The notes under the pieces were generated by a model, which saw nothing but the letters and a program-made list of their open reading frames with translations, was not told the origin of the DNA and did not search any database. From positions 1 to 64,000 of the forward strand of contig CAZNRD010000001.1 of assembly GCA_964575425.1 (NCBI GenBank): a stretch of 64,000 nucleotides of DNA, read 5' to 3'. The translations under genes were made by a program, and so were the position numbers. Below are positions 27,388 to 35,054 of this stretch, piece after piece (position 1 is the stretch's first letter; each line of letters begins with the position of its first letter). This DNA comes from DATEAV01 sp964575425. Its GTDB lineage: Bacteria; Chloroflexota; Anaerolineae; Anaerolineales; E44-bin32.

Positions 27388-27394
27388 GGTTGCG

Positions 27395-27952
27395 ATGGGC
27401 GATGCGCTGGACGACCTGCTGAACCTCGCGGAGCGCGCTTACCTGCGGATGCAGGCAAGTCAGTTGATTGCTCAATGCCTGGAGGAGGGAGACTCGGCGA
27501 TTCTGGAGAGCCTTCTTCAGGAGCTGGTGCTGGCCGGAGCGCCGTCGCTTGCCGCGCTGCAGGAGATACGCGAGGAGATACGGGCCGCCAGCCACACGCT
27601 GCACCGCGAAGGGACCGAGGTGCGCAGGAAGCTGGGCGAGGCGCTGGCGGGGCTAGGGGTGGGGGTCCCGAAAGCCTTGGTGGCTGGTGGCGCGGGGACG
27701 TCGCGGCTGGGCCTCGGCCGCTCACTGAAGGAGCAGGTTCGGCGGGCGACGAGCGGGTTGAGCCCGGAGGATCGCCGCCTGGTGGATGTGCTGTGCGAGG
27801 AGGCCAACCAGCGCGTGATCGCGATCGGCCGACGGCTGGCCCTCTTGCGTCGGCTGGACGGCGCCGTGAGCGACTGGCTCGAATGCGTGGCCTACGAAGC
27901 CGCGCGCTTTGGTCTGCGGGATGGTGCCGCTCCCTCGCCGCCGCTCCATTGA
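27395..27952 (+). CDS. Hypothetical helical protein
   Basis: A 185-residue soluble protein with no family I recognise. It is almost entirely helical: residues 1-75 are Leu/Glu/Ala-rich with heptad-like spacing, a Gly/Ala segment follows (GLGVGVPKALVAGGAGTSRLG), and a second helical block runs from about 105 to 170. It starts 7 bases after the frameshifted DUF971 gene, with TGAGGT before the ATG, so the two are probably co-transcribed. It does not have the order or motifs of a toxin, kinase or DNA-binding protein that I can see. Confidence 0.6.
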   Translation: MGDALDDLLNLAERAYLRMQASQLIAQCLEEGDSAILESLLQELVLAGAPSLAALQEIREEIRAASHTLHREGTEVRRKLGEALAGLGVGVPKALVAGGAGTSRLGLGRSLKEQVRRATSGLSPEDRRLVDVLCEEANQRVIAIGRRLALLRRLDGAVSDWLECVAYEAARFGLRDGAAPSPPLH

Positions 27953-28039
27953 TTCGCTGAGATCGATCTGCAAGGCGGGGCGTACTGCCCAGTAGTCGGC
28001 TGCGCGGACTGCTTGCGACGGCAACCGTACGGAGGCGCT

Positions 28040-28951
28040 ATGACAAACGACGCGGCGATCCTCATTGAAGGGCTGGTCAAATCCTACGGACCGGTGCGCG
28101 CGCTGCGCGGGGTCAACCTCGAGGTGCGGCGGGGCGAGATGTTCGGCTTCCTGGGGCCGAACGGCGCGGGCAAGACGACGACGATCCGCTGCCTGCTCGA
28201 TCTCATCCGGCCGGACGGAGGGCGGGCCAGAGTGCTGGGCATCGACCCACAAGCCGAGCCGGTGAAGGTGCGAGCGCGCGTCGGCTACCTGCCTGGAGAG
28301 CTGCGGCTGGACGACAATCTGACGGTTGAGCAGCTGCTGCGGTTCCTTAACCGCCTGCGCGGTGGCAGGGCCGACTGGGGACACGTGCGCCAGCTGGCCA
28401 GGTGGCTCGACCTGGACTTGCGCATGCCGACTCGGAATCTCTCCAAAGGCAACAAGCAGAAGGTCGGTGTGGTCCAGGCCTTGATGCATCGGCCGGAGCT
28501 GCTTCTGATGGACGAACCCACCTTCGGTCTGGACCCGCTGATGCAGCGGGAGGTCCTGCGCATCCTGGCGGAGGCACGGGCGGAGGGCGCGACGGTTTTC
28601 TTCTCGTCGCACATCCTGAGCGAGGTTCAGGAGGTAGCTGAGAGAGTGGGGATCATCCGGTCGGGGGTTGTGGTGGAGGTGGCCGAGACGGCCAGGCTGC
28701 TACAGCGGTCGTTCCGGCGGGTCCGGGTGCGGTTCGCGCGCGCGGTCGACGCGGCGGCGTTGGAAGAAGCCAGCGGGGTGAAGGTGGTCAGCAGTGACGG
28801 CGCGAGCTTGACCCTTCAGGTGGAGGGGGCTATGGCAGGACTAATCCAGGTGCTGGCGGCCATGCCGGTCGTCGATTTGGAGACCGAGCAGCCGTCGCTG
28901 GAGGAGATTTTCATGGCGTACTACGCCGGCGAGCCAAAGGAGGTGGCCTAG
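28040..28951 (+). CDS. ABC-2 type transporter ATP-binding protein
   Basis: A 303-residue protein from ATG 28040 (GGAGG six bases upstream), preferred to the frame opening at 28013. It has Walker A GPNGAGKTTT, the signature LSKGNKQK (variant of LSGGQ), Walker B LLLMDEPTFGLD and the H-loop SSHILSEVQE. The C-terminal extension (about 220-303) is typical of exporters of the CcmA/NatA type. It pairs with the permease that starts right after its stop. Cargo is unknown; drugs, polysaccharides or ions are all possible for this class. Confidence 0.92.
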   Translation: MTNDAAILIEGLVKSYGPVRALRGVNLEVRRGEMFGFLGPNGAGKTTTIRCLLDLIRPDGGRARVLGIDPQAEPVKVRARVGYLPGELRLDDNLTVEQLLRFLNRLRGGRADWGHVRQLARWLDLDLRMPTRNLSKGNKQKVGVVQALMHRPELLLMDEPTFGLDPLMQREVLRILAEARAEGATVFFSSHILSEVQEVAERVGIIRSGVVVEVAETARLLQRSFRRVRVRFARAVDAAALEEASGVKVVSSDGASLTLQVEGAMAGLIQVLAAMPVVDLETEQPSLEEIFMAYYAGEPKEVA

Positions 28952-29812
28952 ATGCTTGCGATGCTGGCTCAGCAGATTGGCCGGGCGCGAGGGCAGATCC
29001 TCGGTTGGGGGCTTTCGCTGGCGGTGCTGGCTGCCTATCTGCTCTCGTTCTACGACACGCTGGCAAGCCAGGTGGCCCAGCTCGATGAAATGATGCGGAG
29101 CTATCCGCCGGAACTCATGGCCTTCTTCGGCGAGGTGGCGACGCTCGGGACGCCCGAGGGCTACCTCACCATCGAGTTCTTCTCCTACATGCCTCTGGTC
29201 ATCGGCATCTACGCCGTGCTGGCGGGAAGCGGATTGCTGGCAGCGGATGAGGAGAACGGGACGCTGGACTTGCTGCTGGCGCATCCGATCAGCCGGGCAG
29301 CACTCTTTTTCGCCCGTGTGCTGGGTCTTGTCCTGGCTGTGCTGGGCATCCTGGGCGTGGCGTGGCTCGGCTTCGTGATCGGACTGGGCTGGACCGAGCT
29401 TGACGTGGGCGTGATCGATCTCGCTCTGCCGTTCCTGTGTCTCGCGGCCGTGTTGCTGCTCTTTGGCGCGTTTTCGCTGCTGATGAGCATGACGCTGCCC
29501 TCGCGTCGGCTGGCGGCCATGGTGGCAGGGTTGGCCCTTGTGGTCAGCTTCTTCATTACGTCGCTGGCGCGGATCGACAAGAACCTTGAGGGGGTGGCGC
29601 GCTTCTCACCGCTCAACTATTACCAGAGCGGTGATGCCATTCTGGGGTTGAACGTCCAGTGGCTGGCGGGACTGCTCGGCACGGCCATGGCGTTCACGCT
29701 GCTCGCGTGGTGGCGTTTCGAGCGCAGGGATGTGCGAGTGGCAGGAGAACGCAGCTGGGGCCTGCGTTGGAGGCGGGGCCGGGCTGTGGAGGGAGCAGAG
29801 GCTCAGAGGTAG
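28952..29812 (+). CDS. ABC-2 type transporter permease
   Basis: A 286-residue protein with six predicted membrane helices. The segment VLAGSGLLAADEENGTLDLL, followed by PISRAALFFARVLG, is the typical loop of ABC-2 permeases coupled to NatA-like ATPases. The ATG directly follows the ATPase stop with no gap, so translation is likely coupled. The last 10 bases overlap the convergent response regulator gene at 29803. It forms the membrane part of the exporter. Confidence 0.88.
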   Translation: MLAMLAQQIGRARGQILGWGLSLAVLAAYLLSFYDTLASQVAQLDEMMRSYPPELMAFFGEVATLGTPEGYLTIEFFSYMPLVIGIYAVLAGSGLLAADEENGTLDLLLAHPISRAALFFARVLGLVLAVLGILGVAWLGFVIGLGWTELDVGVIDLALPFLCLAAVLLLFGAFSLLMSMTLPSRRLAAMVAGLALVVSFFITSLARIDKNLEGVARFSPLNYYQSGDAILGLNVQWLAGLLGTAMAFTLLAWWRFERRDVRVAGERSWGLRWRRGRAVEGAEAQR

Positions 29813-30456
29813 TCCTTGAGGTTGTGCTCCACAGCGTATGCAGCGGCTTCGGCGCGATTGCGGACGCCAAGCTTGGAGAGAATACTGCTGACGTAGTTTC
29901 GCACCGTGCCCTCGCCCAGGAAGAGGGCCTCCGCGATCTGGCGGTTTGTGCGGCCTTCCGAGACGAGCTGAAGCACGTGCATCTCCTGCTGCGTGAGGTC
30001 GGCGAAGGCTGAGGCTTCCTCCTCACGAGCGGCCTTGCGGACTTCCTGGAAGACGCGCTGCGTGACGGCGGGGTCGAGCATGGCCTCGCCGCGGCCGACG
30101 GACTCGATGGCGCGCACGAGGTCGTCGCCGCCGATCTGCTTCAGCACGTAGCCCGCCGCGCCGGCGCGGATAGCGGAGAACAACATTTCGTCCTCGGCGT
30201 ACGATGTGAGCATGATGACCTTGGTGTCGGGGAAGCGGTTGGTGATTTCCTGGCAGGCCTCGATGCCAGAGCCGCCGGGGAGCCGGATGTCCATAACGAC
30301 GACATCGGGACTGTAGGCTGCAGTGCGCTCGATGGCCTCGCGGGCCGTCGAGGCCTCGGCGACGACTTCGAAACCGGGATGCCGCTCCAGCAGGGAGCGA
30401 AGCCCCAGCCGCACGACTTCGTGGTCATCTACCAGCAAGATGCGGTGTCGAGGCAT
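29803..30456 (-). CDS. NarL/LuxR-family response regulator
   Basis: A 217-residue protein. The receiver domain (1-120) has the acidic pair D10-D11, phospho-acceptor D56 in VVVMDIRLPGG and the conserved Lys in YVLKQIGG. The LuxR HTH (about 150-212) contains LTQQEMHVLQLVSEGRTNRQIA and GTVRNYVSSILSKLGV. It should bind DNA as a phosphorylated dimer. No kinase is adjacent; the GAF-PAS kinase at 15326 is one possible partner within the window. It lies convergent to the ABC exporter. Confidence 0.93.
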   Translation of the reverse strand: MPRHRILLVDDHEVVRLGLRSLLERHPGFEVVAEASTAREAIERTAAYSPDVVVMDIRLPGGSGIEACQEITNRFPDTKVIMLTSYAEDEMLFSAIRAGAAGYVLKQIGGDDLVRAIESVGRGEAMLDPAVTQRVFQEVRKAAREEEASAFADLTQQEMHVLQLVSEGRTNRQIAEALFLGEGTVRNYVSSILSKLGVRNRAEAAAYAVEHNLKDYL

Positions 30457-30526
30457 TTCAAACCCTCACAATTCGGTCCAGATTGTAATCGAACCGCTGG
30501 CGCCGGGCAAGAGTGGTGGGCAGAAA

Positions 30527-30553
30527 AGCCCGCGCCGGCACGCAGCGCGGGCT
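30527..30553 (-). terminator. Rho-independent terminator after hsp20
   Basis: AGCCCGCGC (30527-30535) pairs with GCGCGGGCT (30545-30553) across a nine-base loop. On the minus strand the hairpin is followed by TTTC. It begins 29 bases after the hsp20 stop. Confidence 0.7.
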
Positions 30554-30582
30554 TCTGAGGCATGCTCCGACGGCAGGATGGC

Positions 30583-31023
30583 TCACTTGGCCTTGACGGT
30601 GATCGTCTTCGGCTTCACCTCTTCCGCCTTGGGAAGGGTGAGGGTGAGGACGCCGTTCTCGAACTCGGCCTTGGCTTTGTCGGCGACAACGCCTGTGGGC
30701 AGAGGCAGGCTGCGGGAGAATGGGCCAAAGCGGCGTTCACGCAGATGGTACGAGGCTCCCTCCTTGACCTGTTCCTCTTTGACCTCGCCGCGGATGTTGA
30801 GGACGTCGCCGGTGACAGAGATGTTGATGTCCTCAGGCTTGACGCCTGGCAGGGTGGCCTTGACGATGACGTCGTCGTCGGTCTGATACAAGTCGACGGA
30901 CGGCATGCCGAGGAAGCCAAGCGGCCGGTCTATCCGGGTGAAGGCGTCCTCGAAGACTCGGTCCATCCAGTCGCGCATCGAGAGCAGCTCGCGGAACGGT
31001 TCCCAACGGATCAGGCTGGTCAT
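30583..31023 (-). CDS. Hsp20/alpha-crystallin small heat shock protein
   Basis: A 146-residue chaperone. An N-terminal region (WEPFRELLSMRDWMDRVFEDAF) precedes the alpha-crystallin domain (about 48-140) with VIVKATLPGVKPEDINISVTGD and the A-x-x-x-N-G-V-L-like motif EFENGVLTLTLPK. Holdases of this family bind unfolding proteins without ATP. AAGGAGGTG lies just before the ATG. A 108-base gap separates it from the response regulator gene upstream, and a strong terminator follows. I could not find a clear heat-shock promoter or HrcA (CIRCE) site in the gap. Confidence 0.95.
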   Translation of the reverse strand: MTSLIRWEPFRELLSMRDWMDRVFEDAFTRIDRPLGFLGMPSVDLYQTDDDVIVKATLPGVKPEDINISVTGDVLNIRGEVKEEQVKEGASYHLRERRFGPFSRSLPLPTGVVADKAKAEFENGVLTLTLPKAEEVKPKTITVKAK

Positions 31024-31131
31024 GGCGACACCTCCTTCCTCAACTGCAGGTTCGTTCGCAAGGTAGGTCGGCAGCGTATGAAGGGCGAAAGAGGGATGTA
31101 AGAATCCCGTTGGAGGGATGGGGGGCCGAGG

Positions 31132-31863
31132 TCAGCCTTCGCCGGCAGGGCGGCGGCGGAAGTCGACGAAGCGGTAGCCGACGCCGCGCTCGGTAAGGAT
31201 GTACTGCGGATTGGAGGGGTCCTTCTCAAGCTTCTGCCGCAGGTAGTTGATGTACAGCCGCAGGTAGTGCGTTTCTTCACGGTACTCGTAGCCCCAGACC
31301 TTGGCCAGGAGCTGCTCGTGGGGGACGACCCAGCCGGCATTCAGCACCAGATGATAGAGCAGGCGATACTCGGTGGGGCGCAGCTTGACGAGGTTCCCTT
31401 CGACCCAGACCTCGCGGCGGTCGAAGTCGATCTTGAGTCGGTCATCGACCTCGATCACTTCGTGGACGGGCGTGCCGGGGGTCTCGGTGCGGCGCAGGAC
31501 CGCCCGGACGCGAGAGACGAGTTCTCGAGGGCTGAAGGGCTTGGTGATGTAGTCATCGGCGCCGAGCTCCAGCCCGCGCACGCGGTCGTCCTCTTCGCCC
31601 TTGGCAGTGAGCATGATCACCGGCACGGTCGAGATCTCCCGCACCAGGCGCAAGGTCTCGAAGCCATCCAGGTCTGGCATCATCACGTCGAGCAGGATCA
31701 GGTCGGGAAGGGCGTCGCGCAGCTTCTCGAGAGTCTGGGTGCCGGAGGCGGCGTCGGTCACCTCGAAGCCATCGTGCTCGAGGTTCAGTCGGATGAACCG
31801 GGTCATGCGCGGCTCGTCGTCGACGACGAGGATGCGCCGCTTGCGTGCGGGGGAGGCGCTCAT
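31132..31863 (-). CDS. OmpR/PhoB-family response regulator
   Basis: A 243-residue protein. The receiver domain has D15-D16, phospho-acceptor D59 in LILLDVMMPDLDG and K in DDYITKPFSPREL. A winged-helix DNA-binding domain follows (about 135-235) with LRPTEYRLLYHLVLNAG and the recognition part TERGVGYRFV. It is the last gene of the minus-strand signalling operon from 36935, 8 bases after the 80-residue protein gene. No histidine kinase is in the operon, so it may be driven by an unlinked kinase or could be a target of the Ser/Thr kinase (inference). Confidence 0.93.
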   Translation of the reverse strand: MSASPARKRRILVVDDEPRMTRFIRLNLEHDGFEVTDAASGTQTLEKLRDALPDLILLDVMMPDLDGFETLRLVREISTVPVIMLTAKGEEDDRVRGLELGADDYITKPFSPRELVSRVRAVLRRTETPGTPVHEVIEVDDRLKIDFDRREVWVEGNLVKLRPTEYRLLYHLVLNAGWVVPHEQLLAKVWGYEYREETHYLRLYINYLRQKLEKDPSNPQYILTERGVGYRFVDFRRRPAGEG

Positions 31864-31871
31864 GTCCGTGG

Positions 31872-32114
31872 CTACTCGCGCACGAAGCCGATCAGCTTCT
31901 CTTCTTCTGCCGTCGGCATCACTTCGATGAAGGTGATCCGGTGGAGGGGGAAGATGACCGTGACCACATTGCTCTGCACGTAGGGCAGGTCCTTGCCGTC
32001 GCGGCGGCGAGGATTGTTGACGGTGACGCTGGCGTCGGTGGGGGAAGGCAGCTGGTCGATTTCGCCGACAACGGCGTCCTCGCCGGTCAGGTGGAGCAGC
32101 ACAGTCATGGCCAT
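31872..32114 (-). CDS. Small conserved-looking protein of 80 residues in the signalling operon
   Basis: A short beta-rich protein with no transmembrane helix and no cysteine. It has ordered, non-random features: TGEDAVVGEIDQLPSPTD, NNPRRRDGKDLPYV, VVTVIFPLHRITFIEV and an acidic EEEKLIGF end. The HRITFIEV strand recalls small Sm-like or PilZ-like beta barrels, but I cannot assign a family. It is nine bases downstream of the FHA gene and eight upstream of the response regulator gene, so it is clearly part of the operon. It may be an adaptor between FHA/kinase signalling and the regulator (inference). Confidence 0.7.
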   Translation of the reverse strand: MAMTVLLHLTGEDAVVGEIDQLPSPTDASVTVNNPRRRDGKDLPYVQSNVVTVIFPLHRITFIEVMPTAEEEKLIGFVRE

Positions 32115-32123
32115 GGGGTTCCT

Positions 32124-32639
32124 CTATCCTCGGTAGCGCGAAATCAGCTGCAGACTCAGACTCCCAAGCTGGATGATATCACCGTTGCGAATGGCGACGG
32201 CTTCCTGCGGCCGGAGTCGTCGCCCGTTGACGAGGGTGCCGTTGGCGCTGTCAAGGTCGATGATCTGGACCCCATCTGGAGCGAGGCGAATCTCTGCGTG
32301 CATGCGGGAGACGCCGTGATCGTGGGCGTTGAAGGGATTGAGATCGACGTCCGGCACGACCGCCTGGGTGGCGATCAGGCGGCCGAGGGTGTAGTTACTG
32401 CGACCGACGAGGGAGATGACCTGACCTGAGCTGACCACTCGGAGGCCGAGAATGGCGCCGGCAGCAAGCTCGGGGCCCTCCATGCCTGCAGGGCGGGTGA
32501 CGGTGACATCAGCACCTGGCCGGTCGCGCGGCATGTCGGCAGCCGGCGGCGCGCTGGCCCGCACGAGGCGCGTGCCGCATTCACTGCAGTAGAGGGCACC
32601 GATGAACTCCTGGTGCTTGCAGACCGGGCACTCGATCAT
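32124..32639 (-). CDS. Zinc-ribbon FHA domain protein
   Basis: A 171-residue protein. An N-terminal zinc ribbon uses C4, C7, C18 and C21 (CPVC and CSEC); a flexible Ala/Pro/Arg linker follows; the FHA domain (about 65-168) has YTLGR, the phosphothreonine-contact motif GVSRMHAEI and the SANGTLVNGRRL turn. FHA domains bind phosphothreonine, so it should read the output of the kinase at 35055. The stop of the DnaJ-VWA gene overlaps its start (ATGA). Confidence 0.93.
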   Translation of the reverse strand: MIECPVCKHQEFIGALYCSECGTRLVRASAPPAADMPRDRPGADVTVTRPAGMEGPELAAGAILGLRVVSSGQVISLVGRSNYTLGRLIATQAVVPDVDLNPFNAHDHGVSRMHAEIRLAPDGVQIIDLDSANGTLVNGRRLRPQEAVAIRNGDIIQLGSLSLQLISRYRG

Positions 32640-34114
32640 GGCGCGCTGGACTTGCTTGGGAGAAGCAGGGCACGCGTTCCGTACTTCAGGCGCTTCTCTC
32701 CTTCGACCGAAAAGTGGCGCGTGTGCATCAGCCGTTCGGCCTCAGACAGCGCCGCTTTGGCCAGCTCTCGCTCGCCGCCGGCCAGGAGGTGTGTGGCCAG
32801 CGTCTCCAGACGCCGCGCGGCCTGGGAGGCCTGGCCCAGCTCGGCTTCGTGGCGGGCCTTGTCCTGCATGCGGTAGAGCACGACCACATTGAGCATCTCA
32901 AGGAGTTCCGTCGGCGGCGGATGCGTGTCTGGCTCGTTCGAAACCGGGGAGCGAATCTCCACTGGCAGCTTCTGCTGCAGCGCTTCCGCGCCCAGGACTT
33001 CCCCCGTGATGAGGAGGTTGGCCAGTGTGAGCTCGTCCATGGAGCCGATGGGATGGACCACCAGCTCAAGGAGCAATCGGATGCGGCCGTCGCGCGGCAG
33101 GTGGCCCAGCGCCAGCGGCAGCGTGTCTCCCATCGGCATCGGTTCTGGCAGAAGGCGGAAGGCGGCGCGCAGGTCAACCTGTTGCGCGAAGGCGCCGTCG
33201 AGCCGCACCTTGTTGGCAAAGACGCGACTGAGCGAGTCGAAGGTGCGCTGGAGCAAGGCGGTCACGGCGCGCGGCGTATCCAGGAAGACGACGGCGCCGC
33301 CGGTGCGGCCGGTCAGGTCATCAAGGAAGCGGTCGTTCCAGTCCGTGCCAATGCCGACTCCGCTGATGGTAACGCCGTCCCGCAAAGCGTGGTCGGCCAT
33401 CTCCAGGCAGATGCTTTCGTCCCCGTAGGTGCGGCCGTCGGTGATGAGGATGAGATGATTGACCCCCTCCTTGTTGAACGACTGCTTAAGTTCCGTCAGT
33501 CCGGTCTCCAGGCCCTGGGCGATGGCCGTTCCGCCGCCGGGCTGCAGCAGGCTGAGGCGGGCGCGCGAGACCGCCCGGTCCTTGGCCTGCGAGGGGGAGA
33601 CGACGACTTCGGCCCGGTCGCTGAAGGCGATGACGGAAGCGGTGTCACTCGGTTCGAGGCCGTCGAGGATGGCCTGAGCGGCCGAGCGGACCATGTCGAG
33701 GCGCTGGCCGCGCATGGACGTTGAGCGGTCGATGACGATGCACAGGTTGACGGGCGGGCGGACGCTGGGCGCCCCTTCGGCCGCCCGGATGTCCATCAGC
33801 AGGTAGTGGACCTGAGGCTCGTCAAGTTGCAGCAGCGAGCGCCGGCTCTGCTGCAGGGTGCAGCGGAAGCTGCTGCTGCTGATGAGCTCGGCCTCGGCAG
33901 CGAGCAGCTGCTCGTCGTAGGCAGCGCGGGCGGCCGGGTCGTTGAGCACTTCATAGGCCTGGTTGACATCCATGAAGAGCTCGGTCTCGCCCGGGCGCAC
34001 GTTGCGATCTGGATGCAGGCGCAGCGCCGCCTCGCGGAAGGCGTGACGAATCTGCTCCGTTGTCGCGTTTCTGGGGACTCCCAGGAGGGCATAGTAGTCC
34101 GGGACGGCTGGCAT
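32636..34114 (-). CDS. DnaJ-VWA fusion protein
   Basis: A 492-residue protein. Residues 5-70 form a J domain with the HPD motif (34-36) that activates DnaK/Hsp70. Residues about 120-310 are a von Willebrand A domain with a MIDAS DRSTS (129-133) and LITDG later in the fold. Residues about 310-480 are a beta-rich and helical C-terminal part like that of VWA proteins of the YfbK/inter-alpha-trypsin inhibitor type. The combination is unusual. The upstream PP2C gene is 15 bases away and the downstream FHA gene overlaps by four, so the protein belongs to phosphosignalling, perhaps as a metal-dependent scaffold with chaperone recruitment (inference). Confidence 0.88.
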   Translation of the reverse strand: MPAVPDYYALLGVPRNATTEQIRHAFREAALRLHPDRNVRPGETELFMDVNQAYEVLNDPAARAAYDEQLLAAEAELISSSSFRCTLQQSRRSLLQLDEPQVHYLLMDIRAAEGAPSVRPPVNLCIVIDRSTSMRGQRLDMVRSAAQAILDGLEPSDTASVIAFSDRAEVVVSPSQAKDRAVSRARLSLLQPGGGTAIAQGLETGLTELKQSFNKEGVNHLILITDGRTYGDESICLEMADHALRDGVTISGVGIGTDWNDRFLDDLTGRTGGAVVFLDTPRAVTALLQRTFDSLSRVFANKVRLDGAFAQQVDLRAAFRLLPEPMPMGDTLPLALGHLPRDGRIRLLLELVVHPIGSMDELTLANLLITGEVLGAEALQQKLPVEIRSPVSNEPDTHPPPTELLEMLNVVVLYRMQDKARHEAELGQASQAARRLETLATHLLAGGERELAKAALSEAERLMHTRHFSVEGEKRLKYGTRALLLPSKSSAP

Positions 34115-34129
34115 GCGATCGTCCTCAGC

Positions 34130-35017
34130 TCAGTCGGCCGGGAAGTGAACCAGGATGGCGGTGATGTTGTCTGGGCCTCCAGCCGCGTTGGCGGCCTGCA
34201 TGAGTTGCTCGCAGGCTGCCTGCGGACTGCTGGCAGACTGGATTATGCGCGCGATGTCCTCGTCTGACAAGACGCCCCACAGGCCGTCGGAGCAAACCAG
34301 GAGGTAGCCACCCGCCGGGGCGGGATGGGTGAATACGTCGACTTCGAGGTTGGCGCCCTGGCCAATGGCGCGGTAGAGAACGTTCCGTTGCGGATGGTTG
34401 GCGGCCTCCTGGCGGCTCAGCTGGCCCAACTCGCGCAGCCGTTCGACGAGCGAGTGGTCGCGCGTGACGACCCGCATCTGGCCGTCGTTCAGCATGTAGG
34501 CGCGAGTATCGCCGACGTGCCCGAAGGTGATCTGCTCGCCCACGAGCAGTGCCACCGTGAGCGTGGTACCCCCACCCGGAACACGCTCGACGACGGCATG
34601 GTTGGCGTCTTCGAGCGCTTGCCGGACCAGCTCCTGAATGGGAACGTTGGGAGCCTCGGCGCGCTCGATATCGAAGATGTTGAGCAGAGCGTGCTCCGTG
34701 ATGCGCTTGGCGACGGCACGGGCAGAGATCGAGCTCGCCACCTCGCCGGAGCGATGCCCGCCCATGCCATCGGCCACAATGAACAGGCCGAAGTCGGGGA
34801 TGGCCTCCTCGCCGCCGGAGGTGCCGAGCAAGACGAGCAGGGCATCTTCATTGTGGCTGCGCTCGACGCCTTTCGACTGGGCACTGCCAACGGTGATGTA
34901 CCTGCGCTTCTCGCCGAGGATTTCCTTGCCCAGGGTTGCCGGGTCCAGGGGCGCAGTTTTTGCGCTGTCGGCCTCAGCGGCGGCTTGCTTGCGGAAGAGG
35001 CGCTTGAGAAAGTTCAT
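34130..35017 (-). CDS. PP2C-family serine/threonine protein phosphatase
   Basis: A 295-residue protein from ATG 35017; the frame opens further upstream but that part overlaps the kinase gene and is not PP2C-like. Metal and catalytic motifs are present in order: GVERSHNEDA, VADGMGGHRSGE, HVGDTRAYM, SDGLWGVLSDEDI and GGPDNITAILV. It should reverse phosphorylation by the kinase encoded 37 bases upstream. A short basic N-terminus (MNFLKRLFRK) may touch the membrane. Confidence 0.95.
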   Translation of the reverse strand: MNFLKRLFRKQAAAEADSAKTAPLDPATLGKEILGEKRRYITVGSAQSKGVERSHNEDALLVLLGTSGGEEAIPDFGLFIVADGMGGHRSGEVASSISARAVAKRITEHALLNIFDIERAEAPNVPIQELVRQALEDANHAVVERVPGGGTTLTVALLVGEQITFGHVGDTRAYMLNDGQMRVVTRDHSLVERLRELGQLSRQEAANHPQRNVLYRAIGQGANLEVDVFTHPAPAGGYLLVCSDGLWGVLSDEDIARIIQSASSPQAACEQLMQAANAAGGPDNITAILVHFPAD

Positions 35018-35054
35018 TGAAGTGGCAATCCCTTTACGGTTGGCGCAGGCTGCC

